A DNA stretch of 19,675 bases from CAYIBD01 sp964361655 (GCA_964361655.1 CAYIBD010000011.1:1-19675); one strand, 5' to 3'. Shown: positions 1 to 7,935, counted from the stretch's first letter. Notes: generated by a model from the sequence alone, not told the origin. Numbers and translations are program-made.

Positions 1-54
1 AGAACAGGTGGAACGAGATCTACCGGTTCGCCGCCGTCCGAAACTCGCTTCATT

Positions 55-89
55 CTCTCCCGAGACCTCTCGGGGGAGTTTCTTTTTAC
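55..89 (+). terminator. GC-rich hairpin with T-tract at left edge
   Basis: An arm reading CTCTCCCGAGA pairs with TCTCGGGGGAG (one G-T wobble) around a very short loop and is followed by TTTCTTTTT. This has the form of a rho-independent terminator for a + strand gene ending at or before the window edge; the first 50 bases show no recognisable protein. On the minus strand, downstream of the avd-like stop, the hairpin lacks a T-tract, so it is not an obvious terminator for that gene. A GC-rich hairpin next to a DGR could instead be a target-recognition stem-loop. Confidence 0.6.
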
Positions 90-394
90 AGGCCCTTCAT
101 CCATCCGCCGAGCATCCGGCCGATCTCGGCGAGGGGTTCGGAGAGGGCGATATACTTTCTATTGTCGAGCGCTTTCAGCTCCCAGGCGACTTGGAGGAAG
201 AACTTGAGCAGGTCGAGCTTGCTCCCGGCCCGTTGTAAGACGGGCAGCTTCTGTTCCTTACCGAGGTAGCTTGCGGTAAAGAGGAATTCGATCGTATCGA
301 GAAACAGGATGTCAATCTTTCCGCCGAGGGCGTAGCGGGATTTCTTCGGGAAGTGGTTCCGGTACTCGTCCCAGAGCTTGTAGACAGTGATCAT
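86..394 (-). CDS. avd: Avd-like four-helix-bundle protein (DGR accessory / 23S IVS family)
   Basis: The 102-residue product matches the four-helix-bundle family that includes the DGR accessory variability determinant (Avd) and 23S rRNA intervening-sequence proteins. Landmarks are KLWDEYRNHFPKKSRYALGG near the N terminus, the central helix FLDTIEFLFTASY, KLDLLKFFLQVAWELKAL, and the C-terminal signature LAEIGRMLGGWMKG. In DGRs Avd forms a basic pentameric barrel that works with the reverse transcriptase and template RNA (family knowledge). The annotated ATG is the only usual start, yet six in-frame codons before it (LPIIQR) also look like family sequence. Further upstream the frame runs into the (AC) repeat and a TAA at 452-454. 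The gene may therefore be slightly truncated or use a non-standard start. It points away from the neighbouring RT, unlike the usual co-directional DGR layout. Confidence 0.8.
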   Translation of the reverse strand: MITVYKLWDEYRNHFPKKSRYALGGKIDILFLDTIEFLFTASYLGKEQKLPVLQRAGSKLDLLKFFLQVAWELKALDNRKYIALSEPLAEIGRMLGGWMKGL

Positions 395-423
395 TCGCTG
401 GATAATCGGGAGGACGCCGGCCC

Positions 424-442
424 GTGTGTGTGTGTGTGTGTG
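424..442. repeat. (GT)9 dinucleotide microsatellite
   Basis: Nine GT units plus a G lie in the 59-bp gap between the divergent avd-like and reverse transcriptase starts. The tract could slip during replication and so change promoter spacing or the N-terminal frame of either gene. The RT frame stays open through it (GTG at 424), and so does the avd frame on the other strand, but neither is likely to be translated from there. No other tract of this kind was seen in the window. Confidence 0.95.
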
Positions 443-453
443 GCTCCGCTCTT

Positions 454-1455
454 ATGAGGATCCAGTTGGCTCATAGGTTTGAAGATGTTATCGGAATGGA
501 GAATCTCTTGGAGGCCTGGAAGGAGTTCGTGAAGGGGAAGCGCCAGCGGCGGGACGTGCAGGAATTCTCGCTCCGGCTGATGGATCATATTCTCGAACTC
601 AACGCTGAACTCCGCCATCATACCTACCGCCACGGCGGCTATCAAGCGTTCTCCATCCACGATCCCAAGCCGCGGAGCATCCATAAGGCCCCAGTCCGTG
701 ATCGTCTCCTGCACCATGCCATCTACCGTGTGCTCTATCCATTTTTTGATCGGGCATTCATAGCGGACTCCTACTCCTGTCGAATCGGAAAGGGCACCCA
801 CCGGGCGCTCGACCGCTTCCGCGAGTTCGGTCATCAAGTAAGCCGGAACAACACGAGAACCTGCTGGGTGTTGAAGTGCGATGTCAGAAAGTTCTTCGCC
901 AGCATTGACCAGAATATCTTACTGGCTATCCTTCGGCAGTATATTCCTGATCAGGGTATCCTCTGGCTACTCAAGGCCGTCGTTCAGAGCTTTTCGAGCG
1001 GCGCTTACGGCAAGGGCCTGCCGCTCGGCAACCTCACCTCGCAGCTCTTGGTGAACGTCTACATGAACGAGTTTGACCAGTTTGTGAAGCATAAACTGAA
1101 AGCCGAGTATTATATTCGGTATGCAGATGATTTTGTAGTGTTCTCTGCATCACGCGGCTGGCTTGAGGGGCAGGTCCTCCGCATTCGTGAATTTTTATGG
1201 GAGCGGTTACGACTGGAGCTGCATCCCGATAAGGTCTCTATCAAGACGCTCGCCTCGGGTGTTGACTTCCTCGGCTGGGTGCACTTCTCCAATCACCGCG
1301 TATTGCGTACGACTACCAAGCGGCGGATACTAAAGCGGATAGAAGAAAACACATCTCGGGGGACGCTGGATTCTTACCTTGGCCTTTTGAAGCATGGGAA
1401 TGCGCATTGCCTGCAAGGGGAGGTATTACGCCGGCATCGAGTTTCCGTCGGTTAA
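454..1455 (+). CDS. DGR-type reverse transcriptase
   Basis: This 333-aa protein is an RNA-directed DNA polymerase. RT motifs appear in order: SIHKAPVRDRLLHHAIY (about 75-91), DSYSCRIGKGTHRALD (105-120), KCDVRKFF with catalytic D143, LPLGNLTSQ (189-197), YADD (223-226), LHPDK, and DFLGWVHF. The LGNLTSQ form, in place of QGxxxSP of group II introns and retrons, is the hallmark of diversity-generating retroelement RTs. The catalytic aspartates are all present and no maturase or endonuclease domain follows, so it looks intact. ATG 454 is preferred over GTG 424 because family similarity begins at HRFEDVIGMENLLEAW and the upstream codons come from the GT repeat. It ends 11 nt before recO and may be co-transcribed with it. 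A template repeat and a variable target are not visible, so activity as a DGR is unproven. Confidence 0.88.
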   Translation: MRIQLAHRFEDVIGMENLLEAWKEFVKGKRQRRDVQEFSLRLMDHILELNAELRHHTYRHGGYQAFSIHDPKPRSIHKAPVRDRLLHHAIYRVLYPFFDRAFIADSYSCRIGKGTHRALDRFREFGHQVSRNNTRTCWVLKCDVRKFFASIDQNILLAILRQYIPDQGILWLLKAVVQSFSSGAYGKGLPLGNLTSQLLVNVYMNEFDQFVKHKLKAEYYIRYADDFVVFSASRGWLEGQVLRIREFLWERLRLELHPDKVSIKTLASGVDFLGWVHFSNHRVLRTTTKRRILKRIEENTSRGTLDSYLGLLKHGNAHCLQGEVLRRHRVSVG

Positions 1456-1466
1456 CCTACCCAGCG

Positions 1467-2108
1467 ATGTACCACAGCCGAGCGATTATTTTGAAAAAGG
1501 ACGAGTGGGGTGAGGCCGATTGGCTGGTGACGGCCTTCACCGAGCAATTCGGCAAGATTCGGCTCCTGGCCCAAGGCAGCCGCAAGCACGGGGCTAAGCT
1601 CCAGGGTCATCTTGAGCCGGGTTCGCTCTCCGACATCTCGTTTGTCGTCGGCCGCAACGGCTATCGGCTCACCACGGCTCGCCTGCAGGTTTACTTTCCG
1701 ACCACGCGAGGGTCGTGGTTGAAGTTCCATGCCGCAACGATGGTACGTGAACTTCTCAACGCCAATCTTTTCGAAGAACACGAGCGCGCCCCCGTGCTCT
1801 TCGCAACGACCGCGGCGGTGTTAGGCGCCCTGGAGCAGAGCACCGCGGCATCCATGTGTAGACGTCTCGTCGCCTGGTTTTACCTACGCTTTTTCACATT
1901 TCTCGGCCTCCTTCCCGCCGGCAGCGGTTGGGAGGCCGAACGGTGGCGATTGCTGGTTGACTTTGCACGCCAACCGATCGGCGAGCTTGAGCCCTCTTCC
2001 GTACGAGAGCAGGAACTCGAAGCGGCCCTCACTGACTTCATCGCATACCTCGGAGACGCCGTTCAGGCGCCGCAATCTATCACCCCGTCGGCTTTGGCGC
2101 TATACTGA
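1467..2108 (+). CDS. recO: DNA repair protein RecO
   Basis: This 213-aa protein carries the RecO N-terminal OB-fold: MYHSRAIILKKDEWGEADWLVTAFT, then FGKIRLLAQGSRKHGAKLQGHLEPGS. The helical C-terminal part includes WFYLRFFTFLGLLP. RecO loads RecA onto SSB-coated single-stranded DNA with RecR in the RecFOR pathway and anneals complementary strands. The protein is shorter than the roughly 240-250 aa of E. coli RecO, and the C-terminal cysteine cluster of many homologues is absent (only one Cys is seen). ATG 1467 fits the conserved start; an in-frame ATG at 1407 would overlap the RT gene and add unrelated residues. It is followed after 9 nt by the surface-protein gene. Confidence 0.88.
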   Translation: MYHSRAIILKKDEWGEADWLVTAFTEQFGKIRLLAQGSRKHGAKLQGHLEPGSLSDISFVVGRNGYRLTTARLQVYFPTTRGSWLKFHAATMVRELLNANLFEEHERAPVLFATTAAVLGALEQSTAASMCRRLVAWFYLRFFTFLGLLPAGSGWEAERWRLLVDFARQPIGELEPSSVREQELEAALTDFIAYLGDAVQAPQSITPSALALY

Positions 2109-2117
2109 AAACTAGCA

Positions 2118-4046
2118 ATGGCAGGACTGGAGGATATCGAACAGGAGCTCTATCGGAAAGAATTCAAAGAACCGCCATCCGTACCGCGGGAACCCTTACC
2201 TATACGCGAGGAGCCAGTCGGGCAGCGGTGGTCAGGTGCGGTCGCGCCGCCACGGCGCGAGAAATCGAAGCCGTCGTTTCGCGATCGTTGGCGGAGTGGG
2301 GGGCAACGTCCTTCTCGACGCCGATTGACCGTTGTTCTCGTTACCATCGCGGTAGCCGTGCTCCTGGCAGCCGTTGGCGTTGCCGTCTATTTCCTCTACG
2401 TTCCGAAGGGCGAGGTAACCTTTGCGATTAGCGGTCCGGAGCAGCTGACGGTGGGTGAACCAACGGCGATTACCATTCGAGTGATCAACAGCACTGCAGT
2501 GCCTCTTGAGGTGGGTACGGTTGTACTGACGTTTCCCGAAGGGACGCTGCTTCCCGATCGCATAGGTGGGCCAGGCGGGCCGGTGCGGCAGCGTCTCGAC
2601 GTCCCTGTGCTTGCGAGCGGCGGAACGTTTGATGCGGAGGTCCGGGCGGTGTTCCTGGGCGAGCTCGGGCGGCGTGAAATGGTGAGTGGTGTATACCGGT
2701 ACCGCCCCCAGGGCATTGAAGGCGAGTTTATCCGCGAAGCCGATTTCAGCATCATCGTTGGCCGCGTTCCGCTCGGGGTGTCCCTGTCCGTCCCCGCCGA
2801 GGTGCAATCGGGGCAGGAGGTTACCTTGAAGGTGAGCGTTGACTCGCAGGCGGCCGTCACGTTGCCGGAGATGACTCTCGGTATTGAATTCCCCGAACGG
2901 TTTGAGCTCCTCGCGAGCGATCCCCCACCGGTGTCGGAGGCCGAGTACCGCTGGCCGCTCGGTGCCATTGAGGCGGGCGCTTCCCGCGAGGTGACCATCC
3001 GCGGCATCGTCCACGGCGACCCGCAGGAGACGAAACCGTTCCACGTCCGCGTCGGGCAGTACCACGCCGATACGGGATTGTGGCTGGTGGTCACGGAGCG
3101 CTCGAGCGGGCCGACAATCGCCTCACCCTTCCTCTTCGTCCAAACCTCGCTGAACGGCAATCGGCATGGCACCATTGAACCCGGCGTACGCGTTTGGGGT
3201 CACGTGACGTTTCGGAATAACCTCCCCGAGAATGTCGGGAACATCGCGATCCTCGCGATGCTGCCGGAAAAGCTCATTAACCTCGAAAGCATGGAGGTGG
3301 AGAAGGGATTCTATGACGTCACGCGGAGGGCGATCACCTGGAATCCCGCTTCCGACCCTCGGCTCCGCGAGCTCGGTCCCGGCGAAGAAGGGTCGTTCGC
3401 GTTCTCGTTCCGGCTGAAGAGCGCCCTTCCGGTCCGGGGCTTCGGCGATAAGAATTTTGTCCTTTCCGTGCAGACGATCGTTGACTCGCTCACGCCGCCA
3501 CCGGCCTACCAGGACGTGTCGCTGAAGTATCGCGATCTCATGGAGCTGAAGGTGGAGTCGCTGTTGAAGCTGGCCGGCCGGGTTGCCTACTACGATTCGC
3601 CGGTGGCGAACACCGGGCCGCTGCCGCCGAAAGTTCGCCAGACGACGACCTACACCCTCTACCTCCAGCTTTCGAGCGGCGCGAATGACCACCGCGATGT
3701 CGAGGTGCGGGGGCAGCTTGCCGGCGGCGTGGAATGGCGTGAAGTCGTCCGAACCGATGGCGGGGCAGCCAGCTTTAACCCGGCCACGCAGGAATTCGTC
3801 TGGCGGCTGCCGCAGCTTGCCGCGGCGACCGGCATCGTACGCTCGCCGGCAACCGCAATCGTTCGCGTTGCGCTCACCCCAGCCGAGAATCAGATCAATG
3901 GCGCACCAGTCCTCTTGCGCGGCATTAGCGTGAGCGGTCGAGATGCGTTTACCGGCACCGATCATAAGGCGACCATCCGCGATTTGAACACTGAACTCCG
4001 TGGCGATCCGAATGCGAATTCTTTGGAGTGGCGGGTGGTGCCGTGA
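2118..4046 (+). CDS. Single-pass membrane protein with repeated extracellular beta-sandwich domains
   Basis: The 642-aa product was not assigned to a named family. Residues 1-68 are a charged, proline-rich cytoplasmic tail, and 70-94 form one clear transmembrane helix (TVVLVTIAVAVLLAAVGVAV). About 550 extracellular residues follow, made of repeated Ig-like/DUF11-like modules. Each starts with a pattern such as GPEQLTVGEPTAITIRVIN, VPAEVQSGQEVTLKVSV, or a later TIEPGVRVWGHVTFRNN, followed by an 'FPEG/FPER/LPEK' strand. Such modules are typical of cell-surface proteins that extend from the membrane or bind partners; the role here is inferred. No sortase motif, protease site or second helix was seen. 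It lies 9 nt after recO and its stop is followed by the repeat that precedes glyS. Confidence 0.75.
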   Translation: MAGLEDIEQELYRKEFKEPPSVPREPLPIREEPVGQRWSGAVAPPRREKSKPSFRDRWRSGGQRPSRRRLTVVLVTIAVAVLLAAVGVAVYFLYVPKGEVTFAISGPEQLTVGEPTAITIRVINSTAVPLEVGTVVLTFPEGTLLPDRIGGPGGPVRQRLDVPVLASGGTFDAEVRAVFLGELGRREMVSGVYRYRPQGIEGEFIREADFSIIVGRVPLGVSLSVPAEVQSGQEVTLKVSVDSQAAVTLPEMTLGIEFPERFELLASDPPPVSEAEYRWPLGAIEAGASREVTIRGIVHGDPQETKPFHVRVGQYHADTGLWLVVTERSSGPTIASPFLFVQTSLNGNRHGTIEPGVRVWGHVTFRNNLPENVGNIAILAMLPEKLINLESMEVEKGFYDVTRRAITWNPASDPRLRELGPGEEGSFAFSFRLKSALPVRGFGDKNFVLSVQTIVDSLTPPPAYQDVSLKYRDLMELKVESLLKLAGRVAYYDSPVANTGPLPPKVRQTTTYTLYLQLSSGANDHRDVEVRGQLAGGVEWREVVRTDGGAASFNPATQEFVWRLPQLAAATGIVRSPATAIVRVALTPAENQINGAPVLLRGISVSGRDAFTGTDHKATIRDLNTELRGDPNANSLEWRVVP

Positions 4047-4050
4047 GGCA

Positions 4051-4079
4051 TGAATCAAGAATCATGAATCAGGAATCAG
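4051..4079. repeat. Degenerate tandem repeat of the GAATCATGAATC family
   Basis: Four imperfect copies of a 7-8 bp unit (TGAATCA, AGAATCA, TGAATCA, GGAATCA) lie between the surface-protein stop and the glyS start. Related units recur at 5421-5490 and in tatD at 10034-10061. An in-frame ATG inside this repeat (4064) could be mistaken for the glyS start. Confidence 0.8.
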
Positions 4080-4111
4080 GGAACCGGACGGCGGCGAGTG
4101 GCGTCTCCATA

Positions 4112-5422
4112 ATGGAGAAAGTCGTTTCGCTGGCGAAACGAAGGGGCTTTGTTTTCCCCGGTTCGGAGATGTATGGCGGCCTCGGCGGCACGTGGGATTA
4201 CGGGCCCTTGGGGGCAATCCTGAAACATATCCTCACCGGGGAGTGGCGGCGGAGGTTTGTGTTCAGCCGCGAAGATATGTTTTTGATTGAGAGCGGCATC
4301 TTGATGAACCGTCGCGTCTGGGAGGCCTCAGGGCACACTGCCGGCTTTTCCGATCCACTGGTGGAATGCAAGAATTGCCACCAACGCTTTCGGGCCGACC
4401 ACATTGATCCGGCCCAGAGCTGCCCGAATTGCAGGGCCAAGGACTTTACCGAGGCGCGGCCGTTTAACATGATGTTCAAGACCTATGTCGGCCCGGTGGA
4501 GGACACGGCGGCCGAAACCTTTTTGCGGCCGGAGACCGCACAGGGCATGTTTGTGAACTTCAAGACCGTTTTGGACACCATGCATCCCAAGCTGCCCTTT
4601 GGTATCGCACAGATCGGCAAGGCCTTTCGAAACGAGATCACCCCCGGCAATTTCATTTTTCGCACCCGGGAGTTTGAGCAGATGGAGATTGAGTATTTTA
4701 TCCGGCCGCCGACTGGCAAGGAGTGGGAGAAGGTCTTTGATTATTGGCTCGGAGAAATGAGGTCGTGGATTTCGTTCCTGGGGCTTGATTCCAAGCGTAT
4801 CCATGATCGCGAGGTGCCGGAAAAAGACCGCGCCCACTACTCAATGCGGACGATTGATATTGACTACGATTTCCCATTCGGCCGCGAGGAGCTCTACGGC
4901 ATTGCCTACCGGACCGACTTTGATCTGAAGCGTCATGCCGCGGTGTCGGGTGTTGATCTTTCTTACTTTGACGAGGAAACCAAAGAACGGTTTATTCCTC
5001 ATGTCATCGAGCCGACTTTCGGGGTGGATCGGACTATGCTGGCCTTGCTCACCGAGCATTACGCGGAAGACGGCGAGCGCACGGTTTTGAAGCTCCCGCC
5101 AGCCCTGGCCCCGGTGAAGATCGCGGTGTTTCCGTTGCTGGCAAACAAGCCAGATCTTGTGGCCAAGGCACAGGAAATTTATAAAGCGCTGCGGCACCCC
5201 TTCGGTACCTACCGGGGGGCGCTCGTGGCCTGGGATGATAGAGGGAACATAGGCAAACGATATTATTCGCAGGACGAGATCGGGACGCCATTTTGTGTTA
5301 CGGTCGATTTCCAGACCCTCGAGGATGACACCGTAACGGTGAGAGATAGAGATACCATGAAGCAGGAACGGGTTGCAACAGTGGAACTGCCCGCATATTT
5401 TTCAGGGAAGCTTAGTCGTTGA
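4112..5422 (+). CDS. glyS: Glycyl-tRNA synthetase, alpha2 (homodimeric) class II type
   Basis: This enzyme charges tRNA-Gly with glycine and ATP. The 436-aa product has the N-terminal FVFPGSEMYGGLGGTWDYGPLG of the single-chain (eukaryote/archaeal-like) GlyRS. A zinc-ribbon insertion has Cys86, Cys89, Cys104 and Cys107. The class II motif FLRPETAQGMFVNF is at about 137-150, followed by IGKAFRNEITPGNFIFRTREFEQMEIE. The motif 3 region is VIEPTFGVDRTMLALL, and the C-terminal anticodon-binding domain contains YYSQDEIGTPFCVTVD. ATG 4112 starts right at the conserved MEKVVSLAKRRGF; longer in-frame starts (4028, 4064) would add residues encoded by the upstream repeat and by overlap with the previous gene. 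It is flanked on both sides by repeats of the same family. Confidence 0.95.
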   Translation: MEKVVSLAKRRGFVFPGSEMYGGLGGTWDYGPLGAILKHILTGEWRRRFVFSREDMFLIESGILMNRRVWEASGHTAGFSDPLVECKNCHQRFRADHIDPAQSCPNCRAKDFTEARPFNMMFKTYVGPVEDTAAETFLRPETAQGMFVNFKTVLDTMHPKLPFGIAQIGKAFRNEITPGNFIFRTREFEQMEIEYFIRPPTGKEWEKVFDYWLGEMRSWISFLGLDSKRIHDREVPEKDRAHYSMRTIDIDYDFPFGREELYGIAYRTDFDLKRHAAVSGVDLSYFDEETKERFIPHVIEPTFGVDRTMLALLTEHYAEDGERTVLKLPPALAPVKIAVFPLLANKPDLVAKAQEIYKALRHPFGTYRGALVAWDDRGNIGKRYYSQDEIGTPFCVTVDFQTLEDDTVTVRDRDTMKQERVATVELPAYFSGKLSR

Positions 5423-5490
5423 ATCAAGAATCTTGAATTTTGAATCATGGGCCGCACGTTGCATGATTCATGATTCTTGCTTCATGATTC
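5421..5490. repeat. Inverted pair of GAATCAAGAATC-type repeats between glyS and M16 gene
   Basis: The left half contains GAATCAAGAATC and GAATCATG; the right half contains the near reverse complement CATGATTCATGATTC and CATGATTC. The whole could fold into an imperfect hairpin covering the intergenic region. It begins inside the glyS stop region. TTG and ATG codons within it are poor start candidates for the next gene. Confidence 0.8.
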
Positions 5491-5515
5491 AGAACTACGG
5501 CAAAAAGGATACTTC

Positions 5516-6790
5516 GTGTTTAAGAAAATAACATTAGAAAACGGTCTGCGGATCTTAACCGCACCCATGCAGGGCACGAATACCGTGACGGTGTTGATCA
5601 TGTGCGGCACCGGATCCGACTTTGAAACCAAGCCAGAAAACGGCATCTCGCACTTCCTCGAACACATGTTCTTCAAGGGCACGACCAAACGGCCCAATGC
5701 CAAGGCCATCCGGGAGGAGCTTGACGGCATGGGGTCGCTCTCGAACGCCTTTACGGATCACGAGACCACCGGGTATTACATTAAAGCCGGGAAGCCCTAT
5801 ACGGAACGGGCACTTGAGATTCTCGCTGATATTTATAAGCATTCGATCATGCCGGTCGAGGAGATCGAGCGCGAGAAACAGGTCGTGGTCGAGGAGCTAC
5901 ACCTCCGTCGTGACACGCCGACTACCTATATCGGCGAGATGTGGGAGCGGTTGCTCTACGGCGATCAGCCCGCCGGCCGGGAGGTGGGCGGGAGCGAAGA
6001 GACGATCCGGATGCTCAATCGGGATGGCCTCCTGGAGTACTTCGGCCATCAGTACGTGGCGGTCAATACCGCCGTGGTCGTGACGGGGAGCATCAACGAG
6101 GATGAAACGATCACCCGAATCGGAGCGCTCTTCTCTGATATCCGCCACAGCCAGCCCCAGCGTACCAAGCCCCCCCTCCGCGAAGCGCAGCAGGAGCCGC
6201 AGCTGCTTACGGTAGAAAAGAAAACCGATCAGACTCACCTCCTAGTTGGCTTTCGTGGTTACGATGCGTTCCAACCCGGGCGGTACGCGGCTGAGCTCTT
6301 GGCCACCGTGCTCGGCGGGAGCTGGAGCTCGCGGATGTTCTCGCGAATCCGAGAAGAGCTGGGGCTCGCCTACGCCGTTTCAACCGATTGCGATTACTAT
6401 TCAAACCGCGGCGCTATGGTGACCTATGCCGGCGTGGCGCATGAGAACGTCGCGAAGGCGGTTGGGGCGATACTGGAAGAGTACCGGCGCATCCGTGACG
6501 AGGCGGTGGGCATGGATGAGCTCAATCGCACCCGCGACTTCCTCAAGGGGCGGACGCTGATGTCGCTCGAGGCATCCAATGCCGTAGCGAGTTTCGTCGG
6601 CGGCGAGGAGATGCTGACCGGTAAACCAGTGACAGTTGATGAAGTTTTTGCTAGGATAGACGCGGTCCAACCGGACGACATGCAGAAGGTGGCAGCGGAA
6701 CTCTTGCGGCCGGAACGTCTGAATTTGGCCGTCCTTGGCCCCGACGTAACGGCTCGGCGGCTCCAGCCGCTCCTCGAAACTTTTTCGTGA
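5516..6790 (+). CDS. M16 family zinc metallopeptidase (processing-peptidase-like)
   Basis: The 424-aa protein is a single M16B-type unit. It has the inverted zinc motif HFLEH (His46, Glu49, His50) and a distal zinc ligand at Glu127, within KQVVVEEL, 76 residues after the motif as expected. The second half carries QTHLLVGFRGYD and LGLAYAVSTDCDYYSNRGAM, as in the paired non-catalytic lobe. GTG 5516 is chosen because AAGGAT at 5505-5510 makes a well-placed ribosome binding site and the protein then begins MFKKITLENGL, the usual family start. A TTG at 5477 would read through the intergenic repeat. No signal peptide is visible, so it is probably cytoplasmic. It is one base from the next gene. Confidence 0.9.
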   Translation: MFKKITLENGLRILTAPMQGTNTVTVLIMCGTGSDFETKPENGISHFLEHMFFKGTTKRPNAKAIREELDGMGSLSNAFTDHETTGYYIKAGKPYTERALEILADIYKHSIMPVEEIEREKQVVVEELHLRRDTPTTYIGEMWERLLYGDQPAGREVGGSEETIRMLNRDGLLEYFGHQYVAVNTAVVVTGSINEDETITRIGALFSDIRHSQPQRTKPPLREAQQEPQLLTVEKKTDQTHLLVGFRGYDAFQPGRYAAELLATVLGGSWSSRMFSRIREELGLAYAVSTDCDYYSNRGAMVTYAGVAHENVAKAVGAILEEYRRIRDEAVGMDELNRTRDFLKGRTLMSLEASNAVASFVGGEEMLTGKPVTVDEVFARIDAVQPDDMQKVAAELLRPERLNLAVLGPDVTARRLQPLLETFS

Positions 6791-6791
6791 G

Positions 6792-7856
6792 ATGATGACT
6801 GATTTCCAACCGACCCAATTCGATATCAGCTATCGATCGCTCTTCCGTGTGGTGGTGGTCGCAGCACTCGTCGTGGCGCTCTTTTCGCTCCGGCGGGTGA
6901 TCGCAGCCCTCCTCTTTGCGGTTGTCATCGCCTCGGGTATTGAACCGGGGGTGCGCTGGCTGCAGCGCTATCGCCTGCCGCGGGTGCTTGCCGTTCTCAT
7001 CATTTATGTTATCGCCTTTGCCATCATCGGCAGCGTAATTTCTCTCGTCGTCCCGTCGCTGGTTGATGAATTCCGCGCCTTCCTTGATTCGTTCCCGCGT
7101 TACCAGCGTATTCTTCTCCAGGAGCTCCGCGGTTTCCAGACCCTCCCGTTCTACTCATTCTTCTCTGGCGGGGCAGAGGATGTTATTCTGAATCCGCCGT
7201 TCGATATTCGTGCCGTTGGGGGGAATACCCTCAATGTCCTCTTCGGCGTGGTGGGCGGCATTTTCTACGGCATTATCCTCATCGTCGTTTCGTTCTACCT
7301 CGCGAGTCAGGAAAACGGCATCGAGCACTTCCTCCGCATGGTAACGCCGCTCCGCGACGAGGAATACGTACTTGACCTCTGGAAGCGTTCACAGGCCAAG
7401 ATCGGGCAGTGGCTCCGGGGGCAGCTCGTGCTCGCGCTCGCGATCGGCATACTCGTTTACGTCGCACTGGTAGCGCTCGGCATCCGCTATGCGCTCTCCC
7501 TGGCACTGCTGGCTGCCATTCTCGAGATCGTCCCTATCATCGGTCCGATTCTCGCTGCCGTACCGGCGGTCTTCTTTGCTTTCCTCTCCTCGCCGTTCCT
7601 CGCCCTGATCGTTGCCCTCACCTACGTCCTGGTTCAGCAGCTCGAAAGCCACTTGATCGTACCCATGGTCATGCAGCGGACCGTGGGGTTGAATCCGCTC
7701 CTCGTGATCCTGGCGCTCTTGGTGGGCGGAGCCCTCGGCGGCCTTCTCGGCCTCTTCCTCGCGGTGCCGATCGCCGCGATTGTGGTTGAATTCCTCACCG
7801 ACACCGATCGGAAGAAGCGCGGCCTCTTCCAATTTGGAGACAAGGGCGCCGCTTGA
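6792..7856 (+). CDS. AI-2E family transporter (PF01594-like permease)
   Basis: The 354-aa protein has the AI-2E family layout: paired N-terminal membrane helices (FRVVVVAALVVALFSL, VIAALLFAVVIASGIEP), then LPRVLAVLIIYVIAFAIIG. A soluble segment spans roughly residues 90-150, and a block of C-terminal helices includes ILEIVPIIGPILAAVPAVFFA and the family signature QQLESHLIVPMVMQRTVGLNPLLVILALLVGG. Members export varied small molecules or act as Na+/H+ antiporters; the substrate cannot be read from sequence, and the autoinducer name should not be taken as function. It starts one base after the protease stop, so the two are surely co-transcribed. The unit is closed by the hairpin terminator downstream. 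Confidence 0.9.
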   Translation: MMTDFQPTQFDISYRSLFRVVVVAALVVALFSLRRVIAALLFAVVIASGIEPGVRWLQRYRLPRVLAVLIIYVIAFAIIGSVISLVVPSLVDEFRAFLDSFPRYQRILLQELRGFQTLPFYSFFSGGAEDVILNPPFDIRAVGGNTLNVLFGVVGGIFYGIILIVVSFYLASQENGIEHFLRMVTPLRDEEYVLDLWKRSQAKIGQWLRGQLVLALAIGILVYVALVALGIRYALSLALLAAILEIVPIIGPILAAVPAVFFAFLSSPFLALIVALTYVLVQQLESHLIVPMVMQRTVGLNPLLVILALLVGGALGGLLGLFLAVPIAAIVVEFLTDTDRKKRGLFQFGDKGAA

Positions 7857-7884
7857 AGGAGTAGCGGTTTTGTGGTACGGTTGG

Positions 7885-7906
7885 ACGGGCGGGAAGCCCG
7901 TTTTTT
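7885..7906 (+). terminator. Rho-independent terminator after AI-2E gene
   Basis: A perfect 6-bp stem (ACGGGC with GCCCGT) around the loop GGGAA runs into an unbroken T6 tract. It marks the end of the upstream unit (from recO or glyS to the permease) and implies a separate promoter for metG, although none is obvious in the 30 bases that remain. Confidence 0.88.
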
Positions 7907-7935
7907 GATACCATCGGGATTCTCGCTCCAGGAGC

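Noticed and set aside
424..453. RT start at GTG 424
   Set aside because: The extra residues (MCVCVCGSAL) come from the GT repeat and have no family counterpart.
391..837. A 148-aa minus-strand frame opposite the reverse transcriptase
   Set aside because: It lies antisense to RT motifs and its HTHTH stretch comes only from the GT repeat; no family similarity.
2232..4058. Long open frames on the minus strand opposite the 642-aa surface-protein gene
   Set aside because: They are antisense to a gene with a clear membrane helix and domain pattern, have arginine- and histidine-rich random-looking translations, and are a common by-product of GC-rich coding DNA.
5477..5515. Upstream TTG start for the M16 protease
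   Set aside because: It would encode repeat sequence; GTG 5516 has an AAGGAT ribosome binding site and the family N terminus.
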